A stretch of DNA of 64,000 nt from Pelagimonas varians (GTDB lineage Bacteria; Pseudomonadota; Alphaproteobacteria; Rhodobacterales; Rhodobacteraceae): positions 1 through 64,000 of the forward strand of contig NZ_QKMF01000007.1 in the NCBI RefSeq assembly GCF_003208435.1, given 5' to 3'. The notes under the pieces are model-generated. The model saw nothing but the letters and a program-made list of their open reading frames with translations. It was not told where the DNA came from and did no database searches. Shown one piece after another: positions 44,343-53,326 of the stretch (its first letter is position 1; the number at the start of each line of letters is the position of its first letter). The position numbers and the translations under genes were made by a program.

Positions 44343-44816
44343 ATGATGAAGGCGCGGGATTTAACAATTGGTGATGTGGCCGACCGAACAGGACTGGCCC
44401 CGTCGGCAATTCGACACTACGAATCCGAAGGCTTGGTGCATCCCTACCGGACAGATAGTGGCCAGCGCCGGTTTGTGCGGACAGACATCCGGCGTCTGTC
44501 GTTTATCCTGATCGCGCAGCAAATGGGCTTTACCCTATCCGAAATCCGCGAACAGCTGGCCCCGCTGCCCAAAACACGCGGTCCGAACAAATCGGATTGG
44601 ACGCGAATGTCGCGGCGGTTTGCACGGGTGATTGATCAGCGCCTTGCCATGATGCAGCGGCTGCGCAACCGTCTGGATGGGTGTATCGGATGCGGATGCC
44701 TGTCGCTGGACAGCTGCCACCTGTATAACAACGACGACCGCGCGGCAAAAACCGGCACCGGCCCGCGTCTGGTGATCCAAGACAATTTGGACGGCAACGC
44801 AGGAGTGGAAAAATGA
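44343..44816 (+). CDS. soxR: Redox-sensitive activator SoxR
   Basis: SoxR is a MerR-family regulator that senses redox-cycling compounds through a [2Fe-2S] cluster. The 157-residue protein has the helix-turn-helix TIGDVADRTGLAPSAIRHYESEGL, a dimer helix, and the cluster motif CIGCGCLSLDSC (Cys-x2-Cys-x-Cys-x5-Cys, about 113-124). Outside enterics SoxR usually acts directly on efflux or detoxification genes rather than soxS; here the adjacent VOC gene carries the box. A second ATG follows the first directly, so the start may be 44346. Confidence 0.94.
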   Translation: MMKARDLTIGDVADRTGLAPSAIRHYESEGLVHPYRTDSGQRRFVRTDIRRLSFILIAQQMGFTLSEIREQLAPLPKTRGPNKSDWTRMSRRFARVIDQRLAMMQRLRNRLDGCIGCGCLSLDSCHLYNNDDRAAKTGTGPRLVIQDNLDGNAGVEK

Positions 44817-45157
44817 ACCGGGACCTTGTGAATGAAATTTGCAGCGCATTGCCCGGCGCGGTGAATTCCGATCCGTGGGGCGGCGGGCACGATGCGTGGA
44901 AAGTCGGCGACAAGATGTTCGCCAGTATCGGCGTGAAAAATGATGGCGTTTCAGTCAAAACCCCCTCGGTCGAAGATGCGCAACTGCTGATCGACTTGGG
45001 GCGCGGCGTCAGAGCCCCATATTTTCACCGCAGCTGGCTGCGACTGGATTGGACACAGGTGCCCGAAGATGAACTTAGGGACCGGATAGAAACCTCTTAC
45101 AAGATCATCTTTTCTGGGCTGACCAAGAAAAAGCAGCTTAAGATTTCCGGGCAATGA
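44813..45157 (+). CDS. MmcQ/YjbR-family protein
   Basis: This is a 114-residue protein of the MmcQ/YjbR family (MNRDLVNEICSALPGAVNSDPW; later APYFHRSWLRLDWTQVPEDEL), with a CyaY-like DNA-binding fold and unknown function. It overlaps soxR by 4 bp and the following hydrolase by 4 bp, so the three are co-translated. Confidence 0.85.
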   Translation: MNRDLVNEICSALPGAVNSDPWGGGHDAWKVGDKMFASIGVKNDGVSVKTPSVEDAQLLIDLGRGVRAPYFHRSWLRLDWTQVPEDELRDRIETSYKIIFSGLTKKKQLKISGQ

Positions 45158-45846
45158 CACCGCTCTACCTGCACGGATTGCCAGGTTCGGCGGCGGAACT
45201 GGCCCTTGGTGGGTGCGATTGGAGTGTGTTGGACCGCAGCGCCCCCAGCTTTGCGCAAATGGCCCTAGGCCTGCCGTCTGGCCCTTTACATTTGATCGGG
45301 TTTTCATTGGGGGCTGCCTGCGCCTTGCGGTTGGCAGCCCTCTCTCCGGATAAGGTCGCAAAACTGACTTTGATTTCGGCCGCTGCACCGCTTGAGCTGG
45401 GTGATTTTTTGCCTGATATGGCCGGGGCTTCGGTGTTTCGCGCCGCGCGTTCACACAGCCAACTGTCCGCCCTCACGTCGGTTCAATCCACTCTAAGCCG
45501 GTTGTCATCCGGCTTGATGGCTCGCATGCTCGCGCGCGGATGTTCTCCGCGAGAAGCGGCGTTGATCACCAGTGCGCCAGTTTACCGAGCCATGCATGAA
45601 GGCCTGACCAAACACAAAGGTACATACCTACGTGAATTGCCCGCCTATGTCAGACCATGGGCCAACCATCTGCCCTACGTTCAGTGTCCGGTACATCTCA
45701 TACATGGTCAACAGGACACGTGGGCCCCGCTGGCCATGGCCCATGCATTTAAAAGCGCCCTACCCGACGCACAGCTGGAAGTATTGGATACCGCCGGGCA
45801 CTTTGGAACTCTGCGGCATGTTTTATCAGCTATTCAAAACGACTGA
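45154..45846 (+). CDS. Alpha/beta hydrolase
   Basis: This is a 230-residue hydrolase with the nucleophile serine in LIGFSLGAACAL, an aspartate in LIHGQQDTWAPLA and a histidine in DTAGHFGTL. The oxyanion loop is LYLHGLPGSAAEL. It resembles small esterases of the BioH/pimeloyl type, but the substrate is unknown. It is last in the soxR operon and convergent with mltG. Confidence 0.8.
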   Translation: MTPLYLHGLPGSAAELALGGCDWSVLDRSAPSFAQMALGLPSGPLHLIGFSLGAACALRLAALSPDKVAKLTLISAAAPLELGDFLPDMAGASVFRAARSHSQLSALTSVQSTLSRLSSGLMARMLARGCSPREAALITSAPVYRAMHEGLTKHKGTYLRELPAYVRPWANHLPYVQCPVHLIHGQQDTWAPLAMAHAFKSALPDAQLEVLDTAGHFGTLRHVLSAIQND

Positions 45847-45861
45847 GATTCGCCGGATCCC

Positions 45862-45926
45862 AAATTTCACAAATGAAATTTGCACACTCCGGTCATGTAG
45901 GTCGGGCGACGCGCTGACACGTCGCC
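45862..45926. terminator. Two hairpins between convergent genes
   Basis: AAATTTC-ACAAAT-GAAATTT lies within 45862-45884, and GGGCGACG-CGCTGACA-CGTCGCCC lies within 45903-45926. They occupy the 88-bp gap between the convergent hydrolase and mltG genes and can stop transcription from both sides. Confidence 0.65.
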
Positions 45927-45934
45927 CGTTGCTG

Positions 45935-47086
45935 TTAGTTTGCCCGCTCAAGCGCCCGATACGCCGCGACATTGCGGTTATGATCTTCGAGTGTTTCTGC
46001 AAAATTATGCCCATCGCGAGGATCAAGCGTTTTAGCCACAAAGAAGATGAAGTCGCTATCCACAGGATTGAGCGCCGCTTCAATGCTTGCGCGGCCGGGA
46101 TTTGCAATTGGCGTCGGTGGCAAAGCCGGAATGACATAGGTGTTATAGGCCGTGGCCTTGCGCAATTCTGACTGCCGCAATCCACGCCCCAACACGCCTA
46201 CGCCTTTGGTGATGCCATAGATGACCGTCGGGTCGGTTTGCAGGCGCATACCGCGATCCAGACGGTTGACGAACACACTGGCAACCAGTTCGCGTTCTTC
46301 GTCGCCGCCGGTTTCCTTTTCCACGATAGACGCCATCACCAAGGCCTCTTCAGGCGTTTTATAAGGAAGACCATCAGCCCGGTCCCCCCATGCCTGTGCC
46401 AAGATCAGCTCTTGTGCATCTTGCATACGTCCAAGCACGCTGGCACGAGTGTCGCCCGGCGAAAACTCATAGCTGTCGGGGGCCAAAGCCCCTTCCGGAG
46501 GCAGGTCGGCATCGCCTTTCAGCAAATCCACGCTTTTGAGCGCATCAAGCACCTGCCAGCTGGTCACACCCTCGGCCAAAGCAATTCGATAGCGGGTGTC
46601 GGATTTGTCCAAAACCGCAGTGTAGGCTGCAGGCGCATCCCCCTCTGCCGGATTGAAATTCGCTTTTTCTTCATACCGGCCAGAAGTTGGATCAATTTCG
46701 CGCACCTGCACAAGCGAGCGGGTCACCCCGATACGAAACACCACTTCGGTACCGCAGGTTGAGGCCCCGCCCCGCGTGATGACATCGGTGATCTTTGACA
46801 TCGAGGCCCCTTCGGGAACAAGATAGCTCCCCGCCTTTAGGGCTTGGGTTTTCTTGGTGTAATCGGCACCAATACGGAACAAGGCCCCGCTGCTGATCGC
46901 GCCTTGGTCCTCCAGATCCAGCGAAACTTTGCGCATTGTGGTGCCGCGCGGCACCTCAACACAAATCGCCTGACTCAAAGGGCCATCTGCGCTGTACTGG
47001 TTTTGCCCCCAGATCAATACGCCGGCAAGGACGAAGATCGCGACGACCAAAAAGGTCAACGCGTTCGAAGCAAGGCTGCGCCACAT
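45935..47086 (-). CDS. mltG: Endolytic murein transglycosylase MltG
   Basis: MltG cuts nascent glycan strands at the inner membrane and ends peptidoglycan chains. The 383-residue protein has one N-terminal membrane helix (about 9-27), a LysM-like region (ICVEVPRGTTMRKVSLDL), and the catalytic region ALVMASIVEKETGGDEE with the family glutamate, followed by RLQTDPTVIYGIT. Length is typical. It starts 6 bp after the fabF stop, and the fabF-mltG order is common in bacteria. Confidence 0.95.
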   Translation of the reverse strand: MWRSLASNALTFLVVAIFVLAGVLIWGQNQYSADGPLSQAICVEVPRGTTMRKVSLDLEDQGAISSGALFRIGADYTKKTQALKAGSYLVPEGASMSKITDVITRGGASTCGTEVVFRIGVTRSLVQVREIDPTSGRYEEKANFNPAEGDAPAAYTAVLDKSDTRYRIALAEGVTSWQVLDALKSVDLLKGDADLPPEGALAPDSYEFSPGDTRASVLGRMQDAQELILAQAWGDRADGLPYKTPEEALVMASIVEKETGGDEERELVASVFVNRLDRGMRLQTDPTVIYGITKGVGVLGRGLRQSELRKATAYNTYVIPALPPTPIANPGRASIEAALNPVDSDFIFFVAKTLDPRDGHNFAETLEDHNRNVAAYRALERAN

Positions 47087-47092
47087 CTGAGG

Positions 47093-48355
47093 TTACTCCA
47101 CCTTACCGAAGACAACGCTGGCATTGGTGCCGCCAAAGCCAAAGCTGTTGGACAATGCGTAGTTGATCGAGCGTTCTTGTTTCACCAAGGGGGCCAGATT
47201 AAGCGGCGTTTCCACCGCTGGATTTTCAAGGTTCAATGTTGGCGGGGCAACCTGATCGCGGATCGCAAGGATCGAAAAGACCGCTTCGATTGCGCCAGCC
47301 GCGCCCAAAAGGTGGCCGGTTGCAGATTTGGTCGATGACATTGTCGCTTTGGCCGCGGCATCGCCCATCATCCGTTCGACAGCGCCCAACTCGATGGTAT
47401 CAGCCATGGTCGATGTGCCATGGGCGTTGATATAGTCAATCGCCGAGGGTTCAATGCCCGCATCCTTGAGCGCTGCGCGCATAGACCGTTCGCCGCCCTC
47501 GCCGTCGGATGACGGTGCAGTGATGTGATAGGCATCGCCTGACAGACCGTAACCGCAGACCTCGGCGTAAATTTTCGCACCGCGCGCTTTGGCGTGTTCA
47601 TATTCTTCGAGAACCAGAACACCGGCTCCCTCGCCCATAACAAAGCCGTCGCGGTCCGCATCATAGGGCCGCGAGGCGGCCTTGGGATCATCAGCACGTT
47701 TTGTGCTCAGCGCCTTGCAGGCGTTGAAACCTGCGATGCCGATCTCTCCGATGGCCGCTTCCGCGCCGCCGGCAACCATAACGTCCGCATCACCGTATTT
47801 AATCAAACGGGCTGCGTCGCCAATGGCATGGGCCCCGGTTGAACAGGCCGTCACAACCGCATGGTTGGGGCCTTTGAAGCCGAACTTGATCGACACATTG
47901 CCCGATATCAGGTTGATCAAAGCGCCCGGAATAAAGAACGGCGAGACACGGCGTGGGCCGCGTTCCTTGATCAAAACAGCGGTTTCCGCGATGGAATTCA
48001 GCCCGCCGATACCAGAGCCGATCATTACACCGGTGCGATAGCGCGCCTCTTCGTCTTCGGGTTCCCATCCGGAATCCTTAACGGCCTGAATCGCGGCAGC
48101 CATGCCAAACAAAATAAACTCGTCGATCTTCTTTTGCTCTTTACCCGTCAGATAGGCATTGGGATCAAATGTCCCGTCAGATCCATCGCCATATGGCACT
48201 TCGCAGGCGTAATTGGTCGCCAAATGGTTTGCATCAAACTTTTGGATTGTGCCTGCGCCGGACTGCCCATCGAGCAGCCGCGACCAGCTTTCTTCAACCC
48301 CATCAGCCAACGGGGTAACCAGTCCAAGTCCTGTGACAACTACACGACGCGCCAT
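47093..48355 (-). CDS. fabF: Beta-ketoacyl-ACP synthase II
   Basis: FabF elongates acyl-ACP in fatty acid synthesis. The 420-residue protein carries the catalytic cysteine in VTACSTGAHAIGDA, histidine in INAHGTSTMADT and the lysine-histidine motif KSATGHLLGAAG. It is intact and of normal length. No acpP is seen directly upstream; the 212-bp gap holds the promoter and a repeated palindrome. It leads the fabF-mltG operon. Confidence 0.97.
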   Translation of the reverse strand: MARRVVVTGLGLVTPLADGVEESWSRLLDGQSGAGTIQKFDANHLATNYACEVPYGDGSDGTFDPNAYLTGKEQKKIDEFILFGMAAAIQAVKDSGWEPEDEEARYRTGVMIGSGIGGLNSIAETAVLIKERGPRRVSPFFIPGALINLISGNVSIKFGFKGPNHAVVTACSTGAHAIGDAARLIKYGDADVMVAGGAEAAIGEIGIAGFNACKALSTKRADDPKAASRPYDADRDGFVMGEGAGVLVLEEYEHAKARGAKIYAEVCGYGLSGDAYHITAPSSDGEGGERSMRAALKDAGIEPSAIDYINAHGTSTMADTIELGAVERMMGDAAAKATMSSTKSATGHLLGAAGAIEAVFSILAIRDQVAPPTLNLENPAVETPLNLAPLVKQERSINYALSNSFGFGGTNASVVFGKVE

Positions 48356-48516
48356 ATGAACGTCCTTTCCTCAATGTATCTTGCGTAGCTCTTAGCCTGT
48401 CCTGCGGATGCGGGGCAAGGGTGAGCTGTGTTTGCTGGCAGTTTGCTGCCCGATTTAGCGACTGTGGAAACATCTACGGCCCGACAAATAGCACAGGGTC
48501 GATCCCTACCGCTGAT

Positions 48517-48537
48517 CGATTTTTCGTCGAAAAATCG
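48517..48537. repeat. 21-bp palindrome, copy 2
   Basis: The 21 bases are identical to 25260-25280, again intergenic, 30 bp after the stop of the glycosyltransferase-like gene (minus strand) and upstream of fabF. Confidence 0.8.
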
Positions 48538-48567
48538 CAGCCCGGACGATGGCAAAGCGAAAGCAGC

Positions 48568-49368
48568 TTAGGCCCAGTCCGGACCCAAATCCGCGCGGGC
48601 CCGATCGACCCAGTGATCTTGCAGCCAATCGCAGGGTTTTGCACGGCGAATGAATGATCCGCTATATCCCTCTATGGCTTCTGGCATCTTGGGCCGGCCA
48701 TGGAAACAAACCACTTTCGCGGCCGCTGGCAACGACGCGGGACGCAGGTAATTCATCGGAAAAGGGTTGCAATCATATTTGAAGGAAACCACCCAATCGC
48801 CGGGAATATAAGTGAACACATTGTTATCCATCGCCTTGTGCGATGTGTACCGCTGCTCGGACCCGCGGGCCTTTTCGACCTCATCATAGGGGTTTGCCGC
48901 CAGATCATTGTACAAAAACGGGTGCGCCTGAGGATCGAAGCGAAACACCGAACCGTGTCCCGTGGGCCGTCCTTTGCGGGCTTCGACCCAATCATGGCGC
49001 ATCGCAATTGTTCCCGGTTTGAGATCATGGATCTCGTCCAACGACCCCGTAATCACCACATCCAGATCAAAACCCAGAACCGGCCCCTTCAAATCGGGCA
49101 CCAAATCCGGTTTGAACAAGGACACCTTGCGCATCGCCCCTTGCCGGTTGGCAACTGCCAAGGCCGCATTCATCGGCTCTAGAAAGGGCTCGATCGGCAG
49201 CGGCAACACCTCGATGTCGGGATGCAACCCGTCGGTTTCCTCGGTCATGCAGAAAAACCGCACGGGTCGCGACATATTCCGGCGCACCCCCGAATAGAGC
49301 CGATTGACGTACTCGGGCCCAAACAGTGTGCCCCATTTGATGCACATGATATTGACTGGATCGCTCAT
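48568..49368 (-). CDS. Putative glycosyltransferase
   Basis: This is a 266-residue soluble protein starting MSDPVNIMCIKWGTLFGPEYVN. It has LGFDLDVVITGSLDEIHD with a DxD (about 112-129), then KAMDNNVFTYIPGDWVVSFKYD and VVCFHGRPKMPE, the layout of a family of GT8-like proteins in alphaproteobacteria. The donor and acceptor are unknown. The start at 49368 is chosen because the family begins there. Confidence 0.65.
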   Translation of the reverse strand: MSDPVNIMCIKWGTLFGPEYVNRLYSGVRRNMSRPVRFFCMTEETDGLHPDIEVLPLPIEPFLEPMNAALAVANRQGAMRKVSLFKPDLVPDLKGPVLGFDLDVVITGSLDEIHDLKPGTIAMRHDWVEARKGRPTGHGSVFRFDPQAHPFLYNDLAANPYDEVEKARGSEQRYTSHKAMDNNVFTYIPGDWVVSFKYDCNPFPMNYLRPASLPAAAKVVCFHGRPKMPEAIEGYSGSFIRRAKPCDWLQDHWVDRARADLGPDWA

Positions 49369-49613
49369 CTGCTGCCTCGGCGGTTTTGAATGCGTGGCTT
49401 TGCCATAACAACAGGCGCGGCAATTTGCCAGAACCCCTTGCTTGAAGCGATGCAAATGGCTACCTCACGTTCAACGCAACCCGCCAAATGGGAGGTTTTT
49501 TGGAGATTGTATCCATCCTCCGGGCCGCACATCACTGATCGTGCCGCCCGAGCAAGCCTGCCCGACCGCCAATCCGGCGGAGGGTTTATGCATGCCTTTA
49601 CGGGACTAGAACA

Positions 49614-50642
49614 TTGACCAATTTTACTCTTTCCGACCTTGGCTGGTCGGATCAATTCGCACGGCAAATCGGCGAAGATACCAAAGATTTGCACCCTGCC
49701 CGCATCTACGAAGTCCAACGTGACCTGCTGTTGGTTCTGACCGAAGACGGCCAAAAATCGCTGATCCCAACCGAATCCGCAGGTGAATATGCCGTCGGGG
49801 ATTGGGTTTTGAACGATGGTGTCAAAGCACTTCACCGGCTTGAACCGTTTTCCAATCTGACTCGCAAGGCGGCGGGCCATGTGTCGTATCAACAGCGCAT
49901 CGCTGCCAATATCGACACCATCGCCATTGTTACTAGCTGCAACGCCGATTTCAACGTGCCCCGGCTTGAGCGATATCTGGCCATGGTCAGCAGTGCTGGC
50001 GCTATGCCCTTGGTATTACTTACCAAAGCCGACCGCGTAGAAGATGCCCGCGATTATCAACGGCAAGCTGAACGCATTTCACCACTGGTGACAGCGATTG
50101 CGCTGAATGCCACAGATGTGGAGGACGTGGCGCAGTTGATCCCTTGGTGCCGCGGCGGCCAAACACTTGCGTTGATCGGATCTTCGGGGGTTGGCAAAAC
50201 CACATTGCGCAACTCGCTCACGGGCGAAAACGCCATCACCCAAGACATTCGCGAAGACGATGCGCGCGGACGTCATACAACCACACATCGCTCCTTGGTT
50301 CCGACGCCTTATGGCGGTTGGCTGATCGACACCCCCGGCATGCGCGAATTGCAATTGGCAGGGATGGAGGACGGCATCAGTGCCGTTTTCGATGACATCG
50401 AACAGTTGGCAATCCAGTGCAAGTTCAACAATTGCGACCATGAATCGGAACCGGGCTGCGCCGTGCGCACCGCCATCGAAGCCGGAGAGTTGGAAACGGA
50501 CCGTTTGGAACGCTGGCGCAAATTGCTGCGCGAGGATGCGATCAACACCGAAAGCGTGGCGCGGCAGCGGGCTCGGGGCAAAGCGTTCTCGAAAATGGTG
50601 AAAAAAACCATGACCGGCGCGAAAAAGCGCAAGGGCCGGTAA
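49614..50642 (+). CDS. rsgA: Ribosome small subunit-dependent GTPase A
   Basis: RsgA is a GTPase that helps mature the 30S subunit. The 342-residue protein has the circularly permuted order of G motifs (LLTKADRVED before GSSGVGKTTLRNSL, then DTPGMRELQ), an OB-fold at the N-terminus and a C-terminal zinc knuckle (CKFNNCDHESEPGC). The start is a TTG at 49614 with GGGA about 9 bases before it; no ATG fits the family N-terminus. A strong terminator follows. Confidence 0.94.
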   Translation: MTNFTLSDLGWSDQFARQIGEDTKDLHPARIYEVQRDLLLVLTEDGQKSLIPTESAGEYAVGDWVLNDGVKALHRLEPFSNLTRKAAGHVSYQQRIAANIDTIAIVTSCNADFNVPRLERYLAMVSSAGAMPLVLLTKADRVEDARDYQRQAERISPLVTAIALNATDVEDVAQLIPWCRGGQTLALIGSSGVGKTTLRNSLTGENAITQDIREDDARGRHTTTHRSLVPTPYGGWLIDTPGMRELQLAGMEDGISAVFDDIEQLAIQCKFNNCDHESEPGCAVRTAIEAGELETDRLERWRKLLREDAINTESVARQRARGKAFSKMVKKTMTGAKKRKGR

Positions 50643-50663
50643 CACCCCAGACTATTGAACATG

Positions 50664-50698
50664 CAAAAGGCGGCCTTTGATTGGGCCGCCTTTTGTCT
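50664..50698 (+). terminator. Terminator after rsgA
   Basis: AAAAGGCGGCC pairs with the facing GGCCGCCTTTT across about nine bases and ends in TTTTGTCTTT, 22 bp after the rsgA stop. Confidence 0.88.
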
Positions 50699-50753
50699 TT
50701 GTAACTTCGGGGCGCGCCAGTTTCACAAAAGGTGCGCCCGCTTCAATGTCTGA

Positions 50754-51917
50754 TCAACTGATTGGCATACGCTTCTCGGCGATTTCAGCCCACCAGCTGC
50801 AGCCAGCGGGAATCGCGTCGTCATTGAAATTGTATTCAGGATGGTGAACAGCTGCAGTGTCGCCATTGCCGACCAGAATATAGGCACCGGGCCGCTCTTC
50901 GAGCATAAAGGCAAAGTCTTCGCCGCCCATGACCAGAGGTGCCTCATCACATTGCCCCGAGATCGAACGGGCCACATCTGCTGCAAATTCGGTTTGCGCC
51001 TCGTGATTGACCATCACCGGATAGCCCCGGTTGTAGGTCACTTCAGCCGTGCCGCCAAAAGTGGTCGCGATGCCTTGGCAGACCTCATTGATCCGCTTTT
51101 CAGCCAGTTCGCGCATCTCCTTGGACATGGTGCGAACCGTGCCCTTCAGCTCAACCGATTGCGGAATCACATTGAATGCCTTGGAGGAGGTCTCGAACGA
51201 GGTCACGGAAACCACGACTTGATCCACCGGATCGGCATTGCGCGACGCAATGGTTTGCAACGCCAATACAGCGTGCGCCGACATCACTGTGGTATCAATT
51301 GTCTCATGCGGTTTGGCCGCGTGGCCGCCCTTGCCCTCGAAGGTGATGCTATAGGTGTCTGTTGCAGCAAAAAAGGACCCGGGACGGATCGCAAAACTGC
51401 CCAAAGGGTGCCCCGGCCAATTGTGCATGCCATAGACCTCTTGGATGTTCCAGCGATCCATCATGCCGTCGTCGCACATTTCCTTGCCGCCGCCGCCGCC
51501 TTCTTCGGCGGGTTGGAAGATTACAACAATAGTGCCGTCAAAATTGCGGGTTTCGGACAGGTATTTCGCAGCCCCCAGCAACATGGCCGTGTGGCCATCG
51601 TGACCGCACGCATGCATCGCGCCCGGTGTTTTCGACGCATAGTCCAGGCCAGTTGCTTCCAAGATTGGCAGCGCGTCCATATCCGCCCGCAAGCCAATAA
51701 CCTTGCCAGATCCGGTTTCGCGCCCCTTGATCACACCAACAACGCCGGTGCGGCCAATGCCGGTGACGACCTCGTCACAGCCAAACTCTTGTAGCTTTTG
51801 AGCGACCAGCGCCGATGTACGGTGCGTGTCGAACAAGATCTCGGGGTTCTCGTGCAGGTCGCGGCGCCATAGGGTAATTTCATCCTGCAACTCGGCAAAA
51901 CGGTTCTTAACGGGCAT
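50754..51917 (-). CDS. M20 family amidohydrolase
   Basis: This is a 387-residue metal-dependent amidohydrolase, hippurate hydrolase/IAA-amino acid hydrolase type. Metal ligands are seen in GAMHACGHDGHTAMLL, FQPAEEGGGGG and YGMHNWPGHPLGSF. Relatives cleave N-acyl amino acids. GGAG about 7 bases before the ATG at 51917 sets the start; another in-frame ATG lies 12 bp upstream. It is upstream of no obvious partner; argE lies 178 bp beyond on the same strand. Confidence 0.9.
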   Translation of the reverse strand: MPVKNRFAELQDEITLWRRDLHENPEILFDTHRTSALVAQKLQEFGCDEVVTGIGRTGVVGVIKGRETGSGKVIGLRADMDALPILEATGLDYASKTPGAMHACGHDGHTAMLLGAAKYLSETRNFDGTIVVIFQPAEEGGGGGKEMCDDGMMDRWNIQEVYGMHNWPGHPLGSFAIRPGSFFAATDTYSITFEGKGGHAAKPHETIDTTVMSAHAVLALQTIASRNADPVDQVVVSVTSFETSSKAFNVIPQSVELKGTVRTMSKEMRELAEKRINEVCQGIATTFGGTAEVTYNRGYPVMVNHEAQTEFAADVARSISGQCDEAPLVMGGEDFAFMLEERPGAYILVGNGDTAAVHHPEYNFNDDAIPAGCSWWAEIAEKRMPIS

Positions 51918-52095
51918 GAAGTGCTCCATGAATTCGGGTGGGTTTGCGCCAGCGGCGCCCACGACCCCCTCGGGGACCGGTGGATGCACTGTGACACCCT
52001 GTTCTTAACAACGCAAGTGGTCTACCCCTGCGTTGAAAACCCGGCCCCCCGCGCCCGCCCAGTGCCCAATTTTTAAACGGCAACAATGCCTAACC

Positions 52096-53253
52096 TTAGG
52101 TCAACCTATCTAACAACCGTTCCATAAACCGGTGCCCTTCGGTGAACTGGGCAAGGGTGATGAATTCATCTGGTTGATGGGCCACGTCTATGTTGCCCGG
52201 CCCGCAGACCACCACATTGTAGCCTGCGTTTTGAAAGTGACTGGCCTCGGTTCCATAGCTGACAAAACCATCAGAATTATCACCCGTTAACTGACGCACC
52301 AATTGCTCTGCGCTGTTGTCTTGTTCCGGTGCAAAGGGAGGCAGTCCAAAGGTCTCGGTGGCGACAATCGCGGTTTCAGGGCGCACGGCCTGCATCGTTA
52401 TCTCAAGCGACCGGCGGGCTTTTTCAAAGGCATCACGCCACTGATCAAGCGTTTCACCGGGGACAACGCGAAAGCCAACACCGAACCGGCAATCTTTGGC
52501 CGTGATGTTATGGGCTGTGCCGCCGCTGATCATTCCGACATGAACATTGGTGTAAGGCGGGTCAAACTGGGCGGCCATGCCCTGCGGCACCGCTGCGGCT
52601 TGGGTTTCGTTCACCTGATTGCACCATTCGATCAATTTCGCACCATACATGATGGCGCTGACACCGGTGGCAAGGATCGAGCTGTGAACCTCAAACCCTT
52701 GGATATGCACTTCAAAATTGACAAAACCCTTGTGTCCCAGAACGGTGCGCAGCTCTGTCGGTTCGCCGACAATCACGTCGCTGGCCTTGGGCAATATCTG
52801 CATGGCTTTGGCCAGACCTTCGGCGCCGGTGCAGCCGATTTCTTCGTCAAAGCTAAGCGCGATTTGCAATGGGCGGTTGATGCCGCGCTTTTGCGCCTCG
52901 ACCATGGCCCAGATCGCGTGGGCGTCAAACCCTTTCATATCAGTCGATCCGCGCCCGAACAGCCTGCCATCGCGCTCGACCAAAGTGAACGGATCGCTGG
53001 ACCAGTTTTGCCCTGCGACCGGAACCACGTCCGTGTGGCCTGACAAAACTACCCCACCCTCGATTTCTGGCCCGACATGGGCAAACAGCGCCGCCTTGTC
53101 ACCCGTGTCATTCCAATGGCGATGACAGATGATGTCGTGCGAAGTCAGATAGGTTTCAACCCAGTCAATCAGATCAAGGTTGCTGTCGCTGCTGACCGTT
53201 GGAAAAGCAACCAACCGCTCCAAAATCGCACGCGGTGTCAAAGTGTCGGTCAT
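52096..53253 (-). CDS. argE: Acetylornithine deacetylase-like M20 peptidase
   Basis: ArgE removes the acetyl group from N-acetylornithine in arginine synthesis. The 385-residue protein has metal-binding blocks LSGHTDVVPVAGQNW, GRGSTDMKGFDAH and LSFDEEIGCTGAEGL, and the late SYGTEASHFQNAGYNVVVCGPG. The family includes succinyl-diaminopimelate desuccinylases, but these blocks favour ArgE. The start at 53253 (MTDTLTPRAILERLV) follows the family. Confidence 0.88.
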   Translation of the reverse strand: MTDTLTPRAILERLVAFPTVSSDSNLDLIDWVETYLTSHDIICHRHWNDTGDKAALFAHVGPEIEGGVVLSGHTDVVPVAGQNWSSDPFTLVERDGRLFGRGSTDMKGFDAHAIWAMVEAQKRGINRPLQIALSFDEEIGCTGAEGLAKAMQILPKASDVIVGEPTELRTVLGHKGFVNFEVHIQGFEVHSSILATGVSAIMYGAKLIEWCNQVNETQAAAVPQGMAAQFDPPYTNVHVGMISGGTAHNITAKDCRFGVGFRVVPGETLDQWRDAFEKARRSLEITMQAVRPETAIVATETFGLPPFAPEQDNSAEQLVRQLTGDNSDGFVSYGTEASHFQNAGYNVVVCGPGNIDVAHQPDEFITLAQFTEGHRFMERLLDRLT

Positions 53254-53326
53254 GGGAATCCTTATTCGCATTGTGGTCGCACCTTACGCCTTTGCAGGCC
53301 GGTGTCACGCAAAGGGGGGGCAAAAC

